Shown here: positions 34,620 to 43,462 of the stretch, piece by piece | Layout of the letters: every line of letters begins with the position of its first letter | Numbering within the stretch: the stretch's first letter is position 1 | Source of the DNA: Paenibacillus luteus | GTDB taxonomy: Bacteria; Bacillota; Bacilli; Paenibacillales; Paenibacillaceae | Length of the DNA stretch: 64,000 nt | Direction of reading: 5' to 3' | Assembly (NCBI RefSeq): GCF_006542765.1 | Contig: NZ_SKCD01000066.1 | Location: forward strand, 62,001 to 126,000 | The notes under the pieces: generated by a model | Told to the model about the DNA's origin: nothing | Seen by the model: the letters and a program-made list of their open reading frames with translations, nothing else | Database searches by the model: none | Program-made: the position numbers and the translations under genes

Positions 34620-34640
34620 TGAATAGCTCACTAGGCTTTT
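34613..34640. terminator. Intrinsic terminator
   Basis: A 10-bp stem (34613-34622 with 34627-34636) spans the TAG stop and is followed by TTTTTGTG. Confidence 0.92.
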
Positions 34641-34658
34641 TGTGTCTTCGGGGAGCCT

Positions 34659-35198
34659 TTACAATTTCTTATTCATTTTCTGAGCTTCTTGTTTCTCCGG
34701 CTCTTGTGGCAAGACGTCTCGCGGCATCTGTGGAATGATTCTTCCGATGATATCAGCCATTTCTTCAGCGAAACCGGCAATCGGCCTGCCGCGTCTGATA
34801 TCGGCTCCAATTTCATTAATACGCTCGGATAGATCGAGATCCGCGGTGACAAGAGCATCTACGCCGTAAGGGTCCTTGCGGAAGGCTTCAGCCACGGAAT
34901 ATTTAATGGTTCCGACTCTGGAGCGTTCCATCTTGGCATCTACATCAATGCCAACAATCGCAGTATTTCCGAACACGACACAATGTGCGTTCGTCACGCC
35001 GTCAATTCCTTTGGCCAACTGCTCCAGATGTGCCGCAACCTGCTTCGAATCTTTGATCTCTTTTTTCCTCGGTTCGGTCTGCTGAGCCCGCACACGGCCA
35101 TTATTTTGAGGAGAGGGTGATGTCTCATTACGTGCGACGCTGCTGCAGCCTGTCGCTACAATCGCGATAATGATCATAGAAATTAGCCATTTGAACAT
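34659..35198 (-). CDS. ylaJ: YhcN/YlaJ family sporulation-type lipoprotein
   Basis: The protein has 179 residues. A signal peptide ends in a lipobox with C18 (VATGC), followed by a Ser/Gln/Asn-rich linker and the YhcN/YlaJ domain (~55-165, 'VTNAHCVVFGNTAIVGIDVD'). Family members are spore-associated lipoproteins in Bacillus. The start is 35198 because AAAGAGGTGG precedes it on the minus strand; the frame from 35249 is too long for a lipoprotein. The gene sits next to the phoH (ylaK) gene as in B. subtilis, but in the opposite orientation. Confidence 0.85.
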   Translation of the reverse strand: MFKWLISMIIIAIVATGCSSVARNETSPSPQNNGRVRAQQTEPRKKEIKDSKQVAAHLEQLAKGIDGVTNAHCVVFGNTAIVGIDVDAKMERSRVGTIKYSVAEAFRKDPYGVDALVTADLDLSERINEIGADIRRGRPIAGFAEEMADIIGRIIPQMPRDVLPQEPEKQEAQKMNKKL

Positions 35199-35316
35199 GT
35201 TTGCCACCTCTTTTTTTACGTTGAAAATCATATAGTAACTTGTCGCCATAGTTTACCCGCAGCTGCGCTTTGCTATGTATGGCCTCTAATGAATATCCAA
35301 CGCCGGGAGGGTTCTC

Positions 35317-36648
35317 ATGAAAAAAATATTCGTGCTCGATACAAATGTGCTGCTTCATGATCCGCAAGCGATTTTCGCTTTCGATGATAATGAGGTCATA
35401 ATTCCCGCGGTTGTGTTGGAGGAAATTGATTCTAAGAAGAGGCTGGCCGATGAATTAGGACGCAATGCACGCTCGATTTCGCGTCTGCTTGATAAAATGA
35501 GAGAGAAAGGCCATTTGCATGAAGGAATTGAGCTTCCAAGCGGCGGCGTGCTCAAGGTAGAATTAAATCACCGCAGCTTCATGCGCGTACAAGAAATGTT
35601 TGGTGAGATGTCCAACGACAATCGGATTTTGGCGGTAGCTCTGAATTACCACATCGAACAGGAAAATGAGCCAGAGAAACAAAGCATTGTCTTAGTCAGC
35701 AAAGATGTGCTTGTCCGTATTAAAGCGGATGTGCTCGGCCTGCAGGCACAGGATTATTTATCGGACCGCGTGGTGGTATCCTCCGAATTTTATACCGGAT
35801 ATATGACGCTTTACGTTCATCCGGCAGTGATTGATGAATTTTACACGTACCGTTTTCTTACGGTGAATAATATGCATTTGAACATTCGTTTGAATCCGAA
35901 TGAATTTGTCATTCTGCGTGATGAGATGGGTACCTCCAAATCCGCGCTTCTGAAAGTAAGCCAGGACGGCGCAAGACTGGAGCCGCTTTATTTAAGCAAT
36001 GATCCGGTATGGGGCATTACCGCTCGGAATGCGCAGCAGCGCATGGCGCTGGAGCTGCTCCTGAATGACGATATCCCGCTTGTTACGCTATCCGGTAAGG
36101 CAGGAACCGGCAAGACGCTCCTCGCGCTCGCTGCAGGTCTCCTGAAGACGGAGGATGAGCATAAATATAAGAAGCTGCTCATCGCAAGGCCGGTTGTGCC
36201 AATGGGTAAGGATATCGGGTATTTGCCAGGCGAGAAGGAAGAGAAGCTGCGTCCATGGATGCAGCCGATTTATGATAATCTCGAATATTTATTCGACACG
36301 AAGAAATCGGGCGATATTGATAAAATATTGATGGGGATGGGCAGCATTCAAGTCGAAGCGCTCACTTATATTCGCGGCCGCTCTATTCCGGGGCAGTTCA
36401 TCATCATCGATGAAGCGCAGAATTTAACGAAGCATGAAGTGAAAACAATCGTTTCCAGGGTCGGTGAGGGCAGCAAGATTGTACTCATGGGCGATCCGGA
36501 ACAAATTGACCATCCGTACCTCGATTCCATCAGCAATGGCTTGACTCATATTGTAGAACGCTTCAAGAACGAAGGCACCAGCGGTCATATGACGCTCGAG
36601 AAGGGCGAGCGCTCTAAGCTGGCTCAACTTGCTGCAGATTTGCTATAG
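35317..36648 (+). CDS. PhoH-family protein with PIN domain (YlaK-like)
   Basis: The protein has 443 residues. An N-terminal PIN nuclease-like domain (~1-140, 'FVLDTNVLLHDP' with the first catalytic aspartate) is fused to a PhoH ATPase domain (~235-440) with Walker A 'SGKAGTGKT' (259-267) and Walker B 'FIIIDEAQN'. PhoH2-type (PIN-PhoH) proteins have RNase and RNA-helicase activity in other bacteria. GGGAGGG precedes the ATG. It is monocistronic with a terminator after the stop. Confidence 0.93.
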   Translation: MKKIFVLDTNVLLHDPQAIFAFDDNEVIIPAVVLEEIDSKKRLADELGRNARSISRLLDKMREKGHLHEGIELPSGGVLKVELNHRSFMRVQEMFGEMSNDNRILAVALNYHIEQENEPEKQSIVLVSKDVLVRIKADVLGLQAQDYLSDRVVVSSEFYTGYMTLYVHPAVIDEFYTYRFLTVNNMHLNIRLNPNEFVILRDEMGTSKSALLKVSQDGARLEPLYLSNDPVWGITARNAQQRMALELLLNDDIPLVTLSGKAGTGKTLLALAAGLLKTEDEHKYKKLLIARPVVPMGKDIGYLPGEKEEKLRPWMQPIYDNLEYLFDTKKSGDIDKILMGMGSIQVEALTYIRGRSIPGQFIIIDEAQNLTKHEVKTIVSRVGEGSKIVLMGDPEQIDHPYLDSISNGLTHIVERFKNEGTSGHMTLEKGERSKLAQLAADLL

Positions 36649-36658
36649 CCTATAATAG

Positions 36659-36700
36659 AGAACCTTGATGGCCAGATATTTGGCTATCAAGGTTCTTTGC
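36659..36700. terminator. Terminator between phoH and the locus 2 regulator
   Basis: An 11-bp stem (36659-36669 with 36686-36696) with an inner GCCA/TGGC pair closes a two-part hairpin. It lies between convergent genes. Confidence 0.8.
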
Positions 36701-36760
36701 TATTGTAATCAGTCTCCTTGGTGTATCAAGGGGGTTCATTTTGTTCAAATCGATTCGGTA

Positions 36761-38305
36761 TTAGTTAGAGATATTTTTGTATTCTTTAGGTGTGGTCCCA
36801 ACGACTGTTTTAAAGACGCGGCTGAAATAATGATGATCCTGATAGCCTACGATTTCTGCAATGTCTTTCAGCAGCATGGAGGGGTAGTTAAGCATGAGTG
36901 ATTTTGCTTTCTCCACGCGCAGCGCGGTAATATACTCCACGAATGATTTGCCGCTATTGTTACGGAATAAGTTACATAAATAGGAGCTGGAGATATGGAA
37001 TCGTTTCATTAAATCACCCAATGTTAGTGCTTCCTTCAGATGAGAGGAGATATAACTTTCAATCTGTTGGAAGAGCAGGGCGCCTGAATCGGATTCATGA
37101 ACCTGAGGCTGGAACACGTGAATGATTAAATCCCAGAAGGAATCTGCCGTTTCCGAGAACGAAGACGAGACAAAGCATATTTCCTCTATTCGAATTTCCA
37201 GAGTTTTACTTGTTACGATGTCGATAGGAGGCAATTGCTGTTCCAATAATCGAACGATGGTCTTTACGTTTTTTTCCAAATATAAGAGGGGAGTATGTTT
37301 GCTGCACCAGTTCCGAAAGAGATGATAAATGAGTTTCTTAATTTGGTTCCAGTCACTTTTATTCAGGTAGAGGGAGAGCTGCTCGACTTCCTCGGCTTTC
37401 AATAAAAAATCATCATGGACAGCCTCTGAGAAGTTAGCTAAGGATATGAGCTTAGGCTCTCCAATGACCAAGTTCTTGTATAGCTCATCCATCAGTTTTT
37501 GCTGAACGATATGGATATCTGCCAAATGACTCAAGTTATTACTGTAAGCAATGGAAGGACTAAGGCCTTTGTTCATAAAATGATGCTGTGAAAACTGAAG
37601 AAGATTATGCAGCTTTAGAGCTGAATCTTTCTGAAAACCAATCAGGATCGCAAGCTCCCGCCTACTCTTTGTCCGCAATACCCAAAGCTCTTCCTGTTCG
37701 TCGAGGTAGCTTATGGCTTTGCTATAGTAGTTTTTTTCTGCGCTTAAGGACTGGGGAAGCAGTAAATCATTATCGATCGAGAAGTCATGATCTGGAATGA
37801 TCAGCAACCCATAATTGGAGTAAGGAAATAACCGCTCTTGGATAAGCTCAGGTAACGAGGAGTTTCGTTTCGATTCAAGAATCAATTGTAAAATTTCTTT
37901 ACTCCGAGAATAGGTTTTGTTTGTTAGTCTTTCTTGAATCCGTAAAAGTACGTTTCGTACGGCATCTGCTTCAATGGGCTTTAACAAATACTCCTCGACG
38001 TTAGCTCGTAACGCATCTCTGGCATAATCAAAGGTGGAGAAGCCGCTAATAATGATGACTGCGGTGCTAGGCCAACGCTGCTGGACTTTATGAGCCAATT
38101 CAATGCCGTCCATCGCCGACATCTTAATATCCGTAATAATGACATCTGGAATTAATAAGGGGATTTGATCAAGCGCCATCTGACCGCTATAACATTCCGC
38201 GATAATTTCAAACGAATAGTTCCCTTCTTCGGAGGCTATCCGAATAATTAGTTCTTTTAATTGCTCCAGAAAAACGGGTTCGTCATCTACAAGCATAATC
38301 TTCAT
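36761..38305 (-). CDS. YesN-type AraC response regulator of glycan locus 2
   Basis: The protein has 514 residues. The receiver has 'MLVDDEPVFLEQ', phosphorylated D59 in 'VIITDIKMSAMDG' and K in 'YLLKPI'. The C-terminal AraC domain (~410-510) has 'HISSSYLCNLFRNNSGKSFVEYI' in its first and 'GTTPKEYK' in its last helix region. CTAGGAGG precedes the ATG. It starts 14 nt after the kinase gene and probably activates the divergent importer and glycosidases. Confidence 0.92.
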   Translation of the reverse strand: MKIMLVDDEPVFLEQLKELIIRIASEEGNYSFEIIAECYSGQMALDQIPLLIPDVIITDIKMSAMDGIELAHKVQQRWPSTAVIIISGFSTFDYARDALRANVEEYLLKPIEADAVRNVLLRIQERLTNKTYSRSKEILQLILESKRNSSLPELIQERLFPYSNYGLLIIPDHDFSIDNDLLLPQSLSAEKNYYSKAISYLDEQEELWVLRTKSRRELAILIGFQKDSALKLHNLLQFSQHHFMNKGLSPSIAYSNNLSHLADIHIVQQKLMDELYKNLVIGEPKLISLANFSEAVHDDFLLKAEEVEQLSLYLNKSDWNQIKKLIYHLFRNWCSKHTPLLYLEKNVKTIVRLLEQQLPPIDIVTSKTLEIRIEEICFVSSSFSETADSFWDLIIHVFQPQVHESDSGALLFQQIESYISSHLKEALTLGDLMKRFHISSSYLCNLFRNNSGKSFVEYITALRVEKAKSLMLNYPSMLLKDIAEIVGYQDHHYFSRVFKTVVGTTPKEYKNISN

Positions 38306-38319
38306 TACGTGTATGCCTC

Positions 38320-40065
38320 CTAGAGAAATTTAATATTGCCGGACATCATGATGTAAGCTCCCCTATTCACATTGTTACCTACCGTGTAATGAAGCTGGTT
38401 TTTCAAGATCAACTGCATCCTCGCCAGGGTGCTGCATAATCCCAACCCCCCGAATCCCAATCGATCACCTTGCGCGTGGGTATCGAGTTGTTGTAAATAG
38501 GATTCAACCTTATCGCGTATCGTTGGCAAGATGGTCTCTGAAAATCCAATTCCGTCATCCTGCACAGTCAACTCCCACCGATCTCCGATAATCTTACCGG
38601 TAATACGGATAGTAAGGGTGTGAGCATCTCTAAAGCCATGTTGGAGGCAGTTTTCCACTAATGGCTGAAGGGTTAGTTTAGGTACGATCAAATCATCCAT
38701 TTGTTGATCCAAATCAAAGCTGTACTCCAAGCGGTATAAGTAACGGGATTTCATGAGCTCTAAATATTTCCTTGTGAGCTCTATTTCTTGTTTTAATGAA
38801 GTTACAGCTGAGCTGGTAGCAGAGGAATATCTTAAGAAATCCGCTAGATTAGACGTGATTTTATTGATTTTATCCGTATCCCCTTTATCGGACAAAGCTT
38901 GAATTACTCCTAGCATATTAAAGAGAAAGTGGGGATTGATCTGTGATTGCAGTGTATCGAAATGGGATTGCAGCTGTAAGGTGCGAAATTGGATAATTTG
39001 CTGTAATGAGTTTTGCAGCCGATCATTCATAATCCGGAAGGCTCGGTTAATCTGATCAACCTCATTCATTTTATATTTATTCTCAATGCCCAGGGGCTTG
39101 TCTACCAAGTCAATTCGATCTATGCTGCTTTTTAGCTTAATTAAGGGATTTATTAAAATTTTGGCTAAAAAAGATAAGAAGAATACGGAAAAAATAAGAA
39201 ACACCGCAAGAGATGCGATAAAGATGTTTCGAAGTAATCGAATGGGGGAGAGCACAAGGTCCTTGGTGACGGCTAGCTCGGCAACGATATATTTCTTGCT
39301 GGTTGTTTTCGTAAAAGTATAGTAGTTATCTCTGTTATTACTCGTAACTTCTAGTTCTTCGTTAGCTATCATGGTGTAAAAAGCATTGCCTTTGTCGTCC
39401 AATAAACGGAGTTGGCTTCCTTCCCAATTGAGTGAATCAACGGATGCAAGAATATCGGCGGCTTTGATCTGTACTTCGATATATCCCGATTGCTGGTCGT
39501 TAGGGTCAATTGCACGGATGAAGGAAAAAATGGAAGGCTGCTGTTCATTCGTCCATTCGTCGCTAGCGGAATATCGATAAAACGTATTGCCGCGAAGCGG
39601 AGCGATTAAGGAAATCCAAGTATGAGAGGCTTCCGATTCATAGATATTATTAACGATGGGTCTGCTTGAGAATAGAAGACCGCTATTAGCATAGAGAGTA
39701 ATACGATATAGGTCTTGATAAATGGAACTGTTAATCTGGATAAATTTATCAAGGGATTGCGTTGCTTTTAGTCTTTCGATTGTATCAGTAGACTTATTAA
39801 GAACATTAAGATAATGTATCATCGTATTGCCGGCAGCATCATAATTCAGATAAAGCTGCGTGGAGATATTATCAAACTCGTTCTGAAAGGCATTCAATTG
39901 ATCAGACACGCCTTGAACTGACTGCTCTAGGTTAGAGAGAGTACTGCTTTCGATATTTTCTTTAATGTAAAAATAAGAGGGAATGGATACGCCAAGCGTA
40001 CAGACAATAATAATCAGCATGTAGGTTAGGAATAGTTTTGCTCGCAAGCTGCTGAAGGAGAACAT
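38320..40065 (-). CDS. YesM-type sensor histidine kinase of glycan locus 2
   Basis: The protein has 582 residues: first membrane helix (~12-32), an extracellular sensor (~33-280), second helix (~285-308), HAMP, and His_kinase with 'SQINPHFLFNMLG', N-box 'QPLVENCLQHGF', G1 'DDGIGF' and G2 'GFGGLGL'. I choose ATG 40065 because AGGTGG lies 6 nt before it; the open frame runs to 40266 but the extra part overlaps the promoter region and is not kinase-like. The regulator gene follows 14 nt after its stop. Confidence 0.92.
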   Translation of the reverse strand: MFSFSSLRAKLFLTYMLIIIVCTLGVSIPSYFYIKENIESSTLSNLEQSVQGVSDQLNAFQNEFDNISTQLYLNYDAAGNTMIHYLNVLNKSTDTIERLKATQSLDKFIQINSSIYQDLYRITLYANSGLLFSSRPIVNNIYESEASHTWISLIAPLRGNTFYRYSASDEWTNEQQPSIFSFIRAIDPNDQQSGYIEVQIKAADILASVDSLNWEGSQLRLLDDKGNAFYTMIANEELEVTSNNRDNYYTFTKTTSKKYIVAELAVTKDLVLSPIRLLRNIFIASLAVFLIFSVFFLSFLAKILINPLIKLKSSIDRIDLVDKPLGIENKYKMNEVDQINRAFRIMNDRLQNSLQQIIQFRTLQLQSHFDTLQSQINPHFLFNMLGVIQALSDKGDTDKINKITSNLADFLRYSSATSSAVTSLKQEIELTRKYLELMKSRYLYRLEYSFDLDQQMDDLIVPKLTLQPLVENCLQHGFRDAHTLTIRITGKIIGDRWELTVQDDGIGFSETILPTIRDKVESYLQQLDTHAQGDRLGFGGLGLCSTLARMQLILKNQLHYTVGNNVNRGAYIMMSGNIKFL

Positions 40066-40102
40066 TAGCATCCACCTATCATCTTCGATTTCGTTCATTT
40101 TT

Positions 40103-40130
40103 TTAATACTGTAACATGAACCTATATCAA
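40103..40130 (-). promoter_or_regulatory. Probable sigma-A promoter of the locus 2 kinase-regulator pair
   Basis: On the minus strand TTGATA (40130-40125) and TATTAA (40108-40103) are separated by 16 nt and lie about 38 nt before the kinase start. The remaining 160 nt to the divergent lipoprotein gene show no clear second promoter by eye. Confidence 0.45.
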
Positions 40131-40292
40131 TTGAAATAGAATCAGGATTAACTATGGAGCTAGACTGACGATTGCGAGATGTAGATAAGATTATCCACCT
40201 GCGATGAATAAGAATGTCTATTTCGTTTGATGAATACAGACGGTACACTGAGAACGACTCAACCAATATCGATTTGAAAAGAGGGGAAAAGT

Positions 40293-41666
40293 ATGAGAAA
40301 AAAATATTTCGGGAAAGTTTTTGCTGCAGCGATATTAGCTTTGTTGATGGTGGTCGTTACAGCATGCGGCAGTGGGAATAATGAGGGTTCAAGCAGTTCC
40401 ACGAACAATGGTAGTTCGCCAAGCGCTAGTCCATCTACACCTGAAGAAAGCCCAAGTGCATCTTTGGAGAAGATCAAGATCAAAGGGATTGGACATGCGA
40501 GCTGGTTTAAAAGCGGTATGGATGAAGTCCTAATCGCAGCAGCTGAGAAAACAGGCATTGAATTAGAAATAGAGAAAATCCCAGAGGGTATGGATGGCGT
40601 TAATCTAGTCAAAGCCCGCTTTGCTACTGGAGATAAGCCGGATCTACTGTTCTACTACGCTGGTCTTGGGGATACACAAGGCTTCGGTAAAATGTCCGAT
40701 ACATTCGTTAGCCAAGAGGATCAGCCGTGGATAACTAATTTTGACAAGGAATCTTGGAAGGGCATTATGACAGCTCTTGAAGACGGTAAATATTATGGAG
40801 CTCCATATGGCGGTTCTAATACAAGTGTAGTTCTGTATAACAAAAAGGTATTCGAAAGCTTAGGGCTTCAAGTACCCACGACGATGGATGAATTCTGGAG
40901 CGTTAGCGAGGCGCTCAAGAAAGGCGGGAAAATTCCGGTATACCTTTCCGGTAAAGATGCATGGACATTGCAATTACCCGTGCAGCATGCACAAGCCACA
41001 TCTTCAACGGCTGAGATTCTCGCTAAAATCGATGTTAATCAAGCGAAATTCACAGATTGGTCAGCTCGTAAGACAGGGCTGCAGTTCCTTAAAGATGTGA
41101 CTTCTAAAGGGCTGACGAACAAAGATGTGCTGTCTGATACTTACGATAATGCACAGAAAGCTTTGGCGACGGGCGAAGCAGGCATGTACATTATGGCGAC
41201 TTGGGTGATGACCGATATTGCCAGTAAATTCCCGGATCAGACAGCAGACATTGGCGCGTTCATTATGCCTTATCAGGGTGCTGATGCCGATAAAAGCTAT
41301 ATTTTTGCACCAAATGCCGTCTTTGTGGTCAAAGGTAAAAATGAAGAAGCTGCACAGAAGTTTGTTAACTTCTTCGAATCTCTAGAAGCGCAAAATATTT
41401 TCTTCGGCAAAGATGGCGGAATTCCAGCAATTAAGGGAGTAACGGTGACATCACTAACACCAGCAGAGCTTGAAGCCAAAGCCTTTTTGGATGCCGGTAG
41501 AGCAAGTGGCGACGGGTTTAGTATGAAATACGATATCAACGCGGCTTTCCCAGCTTATTTGCAGGATATCATTATTGGTGGGAAAACACCGGAACAAGTG
41601 CTAGAAGCGCAACAAAAGGATTATGAAAAAGCAGCAAAAGCCAAGGATGATCCAAACTTCAAGTAA
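40293..41666 (+). CDS. Sugar-binding lipoprotein of ABC importer (locus 2)
   Basis: The protein has 457 residues. The signal peptide ends in a lipobox with C25 (VVTAC). A Ser/Asn/Pro-rich tether (~26-55) precedes an extracellular solute-binding fold (family 1) with 'ARFATGDKPDLLFYYAG' and 'WSVSEALKKGGKIPVYLSG'. It is anchored outside the membrane and feeds the two permeases that follow. AGAGGGG precedes the ATG. It diverges from the YesM/YesN pair, which is its likely regulator. Confidence 0.93.
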   Translation: MRKKYFGKVFAAAILALLMVVVTACGSGNNEGSSSSTNNGSSPSASPSTPEESPSASLEKIKIKGIGHASWFKSGMDEVLIAAAEKTGIELEIEKIPEGMDGVNLVKARFATGDKPDLLFYYAGLGDTQGFGKMSDTFVSQEDQPWITNFDKESWKGIMTALEDGKYYGAPYGGSNTSVVLYNKKVFESLGLQVPTTMDEFWSVSEALKKGGKIPVYLSGKDAWTLQLPVQHAQATSSTAEILAKIDVNQAKFTDWSARKTGLQFLKDVTSKGLTNKDVLSDTYDNAQKALATGEAGMYIMATWVMTDIASKFPDQTADIGAFIMPYQGADADKSYIFAPNAVFVVKGKNEEAAQKFVNFFESLEAQNIFFGKDGGIPAIKGVTVTSLTPAELEAKAFLDAGRASGDGFSMKYDINAAFPAYLQDIIIGGKTPEQVLEAQQKDYEKAAKAKDDPNFK

Positions 41667-41682
41667 AGACATTAGAAAGAGG

Positions 41683-41708
41683 GGGGAGTTCAATACTCCC
41701 TTCCTTTT
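41683..41708 (+). terminator. Leaky hairpin between lipoprotein and permease genes
   Basis: GGGGAGT (41683-41689) faces ACTCCC (41695-41700), followed by TTCCTTTT. Its place between a binding-protein gene and its permeases suggests partial termination or protection of the lipoprotein mRNA, giving more binding protein than permease. Confidence 0.65.
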
Positions 41709-41723
41709 ATATAGAGGTGCCGA

Positions 41724-42593
41724 ATGATAAAAAAAATGTATTATAGCTACTGGCTGCTGTTGCCTGGCTTGTTGATTTTTAGTGTTTTCTTCATTTATCC
41801 AAATCTAACAGGATTTCTATATGCCTTTACGAATATGGACGAAAGTTTCAAATATACTCGGTTTGTTGGATTCGACAATTTCAAATCCTTGTTCCAGGAG
41901 GATGATCAGGTTATCGCGTTCAAGAATACCTTTATTTTTGCCATTATTACTACCGTTTTTAAGATTGTTTTAGGCTTGCTGCTTGCGTTGCTGGCCAATG
42001 CTAAGTTAAGGACAACACTCTTTTTTCGATCGATGCTATTTTTCCCAGTTCTTCTAAGTACATTGGCAGTTTCACTTGTATTCAGTGCTTTGCTGCATCC
42101 TAGCAGGGGACTTTTAAATGTGTTTCTCGAAACGCTTCATTTGGATATGCTTGCGCAATCATGGTTGACTGATCCACAAATTGTTATCTTTTCTGTGAGT
42201 TTTGTTGAAATTTGGAAGTGGACTGGTCTATCGATGATTCTATTCTTAGCGGCACTACAAACGATCCCTCAGGAATTGAAGGAGTCGGCGATGGTTGAGG
42301 GGGTTAACTCTTGGCAAATGTTCCGACATATTACGCTTCCTTTAATAATGCCAATTGTTAATACAAACGTTATTCTCAGTGTAATCGGCGGTTTGAAGGT
42401 ATTTGACATTGTATATGCCTTGACAGGGGGAGGACCAGGAAATTCATCCCAGGTCATTAACACAATCGTATTTAAGAATTTTGCTGCAGGTAGAAATGGG
42501 GAGGCTACGGCAGCAAACGTCATGTTGTTCCTGATTGTCCTGGTGATCGTGCTGCTGGTCAATAAGGTGCTGAACCGGAAGGTAGAAGGGTGA
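41724..42593 (+). CDS. Sugar ABC importer permease, MalF type (locus 2)
   Basis: The protein has 289 residues and six membrane helices, with the EAA loop 'KESAMVEGVNSWQMFRHI' (~residue 190-207) and 'GGPGNSSQVINT' near the end of the domain. It forms the channel with the next gene. As in locus 1, no ATPase gene accompanies it. The ATG follows AGAGGTG. Confidence 0.93.
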   Translation: MIKKMYYSYWLLLPGLLIFSVFFIYPNLTGFLYAFTNMDESFKYTRFVGFDNFKSLFQEDDQVIAFKNTFIFAIITTVFKIVLGLLLALLANAKLRTTLFFRSMLFFPVLLSTLAVSLVFSALLHPSRGLLNVFLETLHLDMLAQSWLTDPQIVIFSVSFVEIWKWTGLSMILFLAALQTIPQELKESAMVEGVNSWQMFRHITLPLIMPIVNTNVILSVIGGLKVFDIVYALTGGGPGNSSQVINTIVFKNFAAGRNGEATAANVMLFLIVLVIVLLVNKVLNRKVEG

Positions 42594-42597
42594 TCAG

Positions 42598-43416
42598 ATG
42601 CGCAAATGGAAAAAAAGATTACTAGAGCTGATTTCCTTGGTTCTAAGCGGAATCGTAGCAATACCCTTATACATGGTTATTGTGAACTCTCTTAAGAATC
42701 AAAGCGATGCAGCAGACCTAAAGTTGACACTGCCTAAAGATTGGTCAGGTTTTAATAATTATACAGAGGTATTTAGAATTGCACGTATTCCACAAGCGTT
42801 CTGGATTACTCTGTTCATAACCGTTGTATCTGTTGTCCTTATTATTATCGTTTGTGCAGTTGGCGCTTTTGTTATTGAACGCAGAGATAGCCGTCTTATG
42901 AGACTGTTGCAGCACGTTCTAATAGCGGGAATGATCCTTCCTGGCTCTATTATTACAACCTATTATTTAATGCAATCGCTGCATCTCATTCGTACGCTCA
43001 CGGGGATTGTTTTACTTTATGTAGCCACTAATTTCCCCTTCATGACTTATTTGTATATTTCATTTCTTCGAGGCGTGCCTAAAGAACTCGACGAAGCGGC
43101 TATTATCGATGGAGTAGGAAGGTTTAAATTATTTTTTAAAATTCTCTTTCCGTTATTAATGCCAGTCAATGCATCTGTTGTTGTCCTTTCATCCATGAAC
43201 ATTTGGAATGATTTTCAAACGCCATTTTATTTTCTGAATACGGCAAGTCGATTTACGTTAAGCATGACCATTTATTTCTTCTTTGGTCAACATTCCAGTG
43301 ACTGGAATTTGGTGTTTGCCAATATTGTGATTGTCTCGTTGCCCGTTATTTTATTGTATATATTCGTCCAAAAATATATTGTTTCAGGTCTTACTGCTGG
43401 TGCAGTTAAGGGTTAA
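42598..43416 (+). CDS. Sugar ABC importer permease, MalG type (locus 2)
   Basis: The protein has 272 residues and six membrane helices, with the EAA loop 'DEAAIIDGVGRFKLFFKI' (~residue 163-180) and the C-terminus 'YIVSGLTAGAVKG' typical of MalG. It starts 4 nt after the MalF-type stop, within a compact operon; the ribosome site overlaps the upstream gene end. Confidence 0.93.
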   Translation: MRKWKKRLLELISLVLSGIVAIPLYMVIVNSLKNQSDAADLKLTLPKDWSGFNNYTEVFRIARIPQAFWITLFITVVSVVLIIIVCAVGAFVIERRDSRLMRLLQHVLIAGMILPGSIITTYYLMQSLHLIRTLTGIVLLYVATNFPFMTYLYISFLRGVPKELDEAAIIDGVGRFKLFFKILFPLLMPVNASVVVLSSMNIWNDFQTPFYFLNTASRFTLSMTIYFFFGQHSSDWNLVFANIVIVSLPVILLYIFVQKYIVSGLTAGAVKG

Positions 43417-43462
43417 TAGAGATAGCTATTCATTATAAGAGTAATGGGAGGCGTTTTCTCAG

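Noticed and set aside
36665..36901. Plus-strand open frame at the 3' end of the minus-strand YesN-type gene
   Set aside because: It is a shadow of the AraC domain and begins in the phoH terminator.
40066..40266. Longer N-terminus for the locus 2 histidine kinase
   Set aside because: The extension covers the divergent promoter region; AGGTGG and the family start point to ATG 40065.
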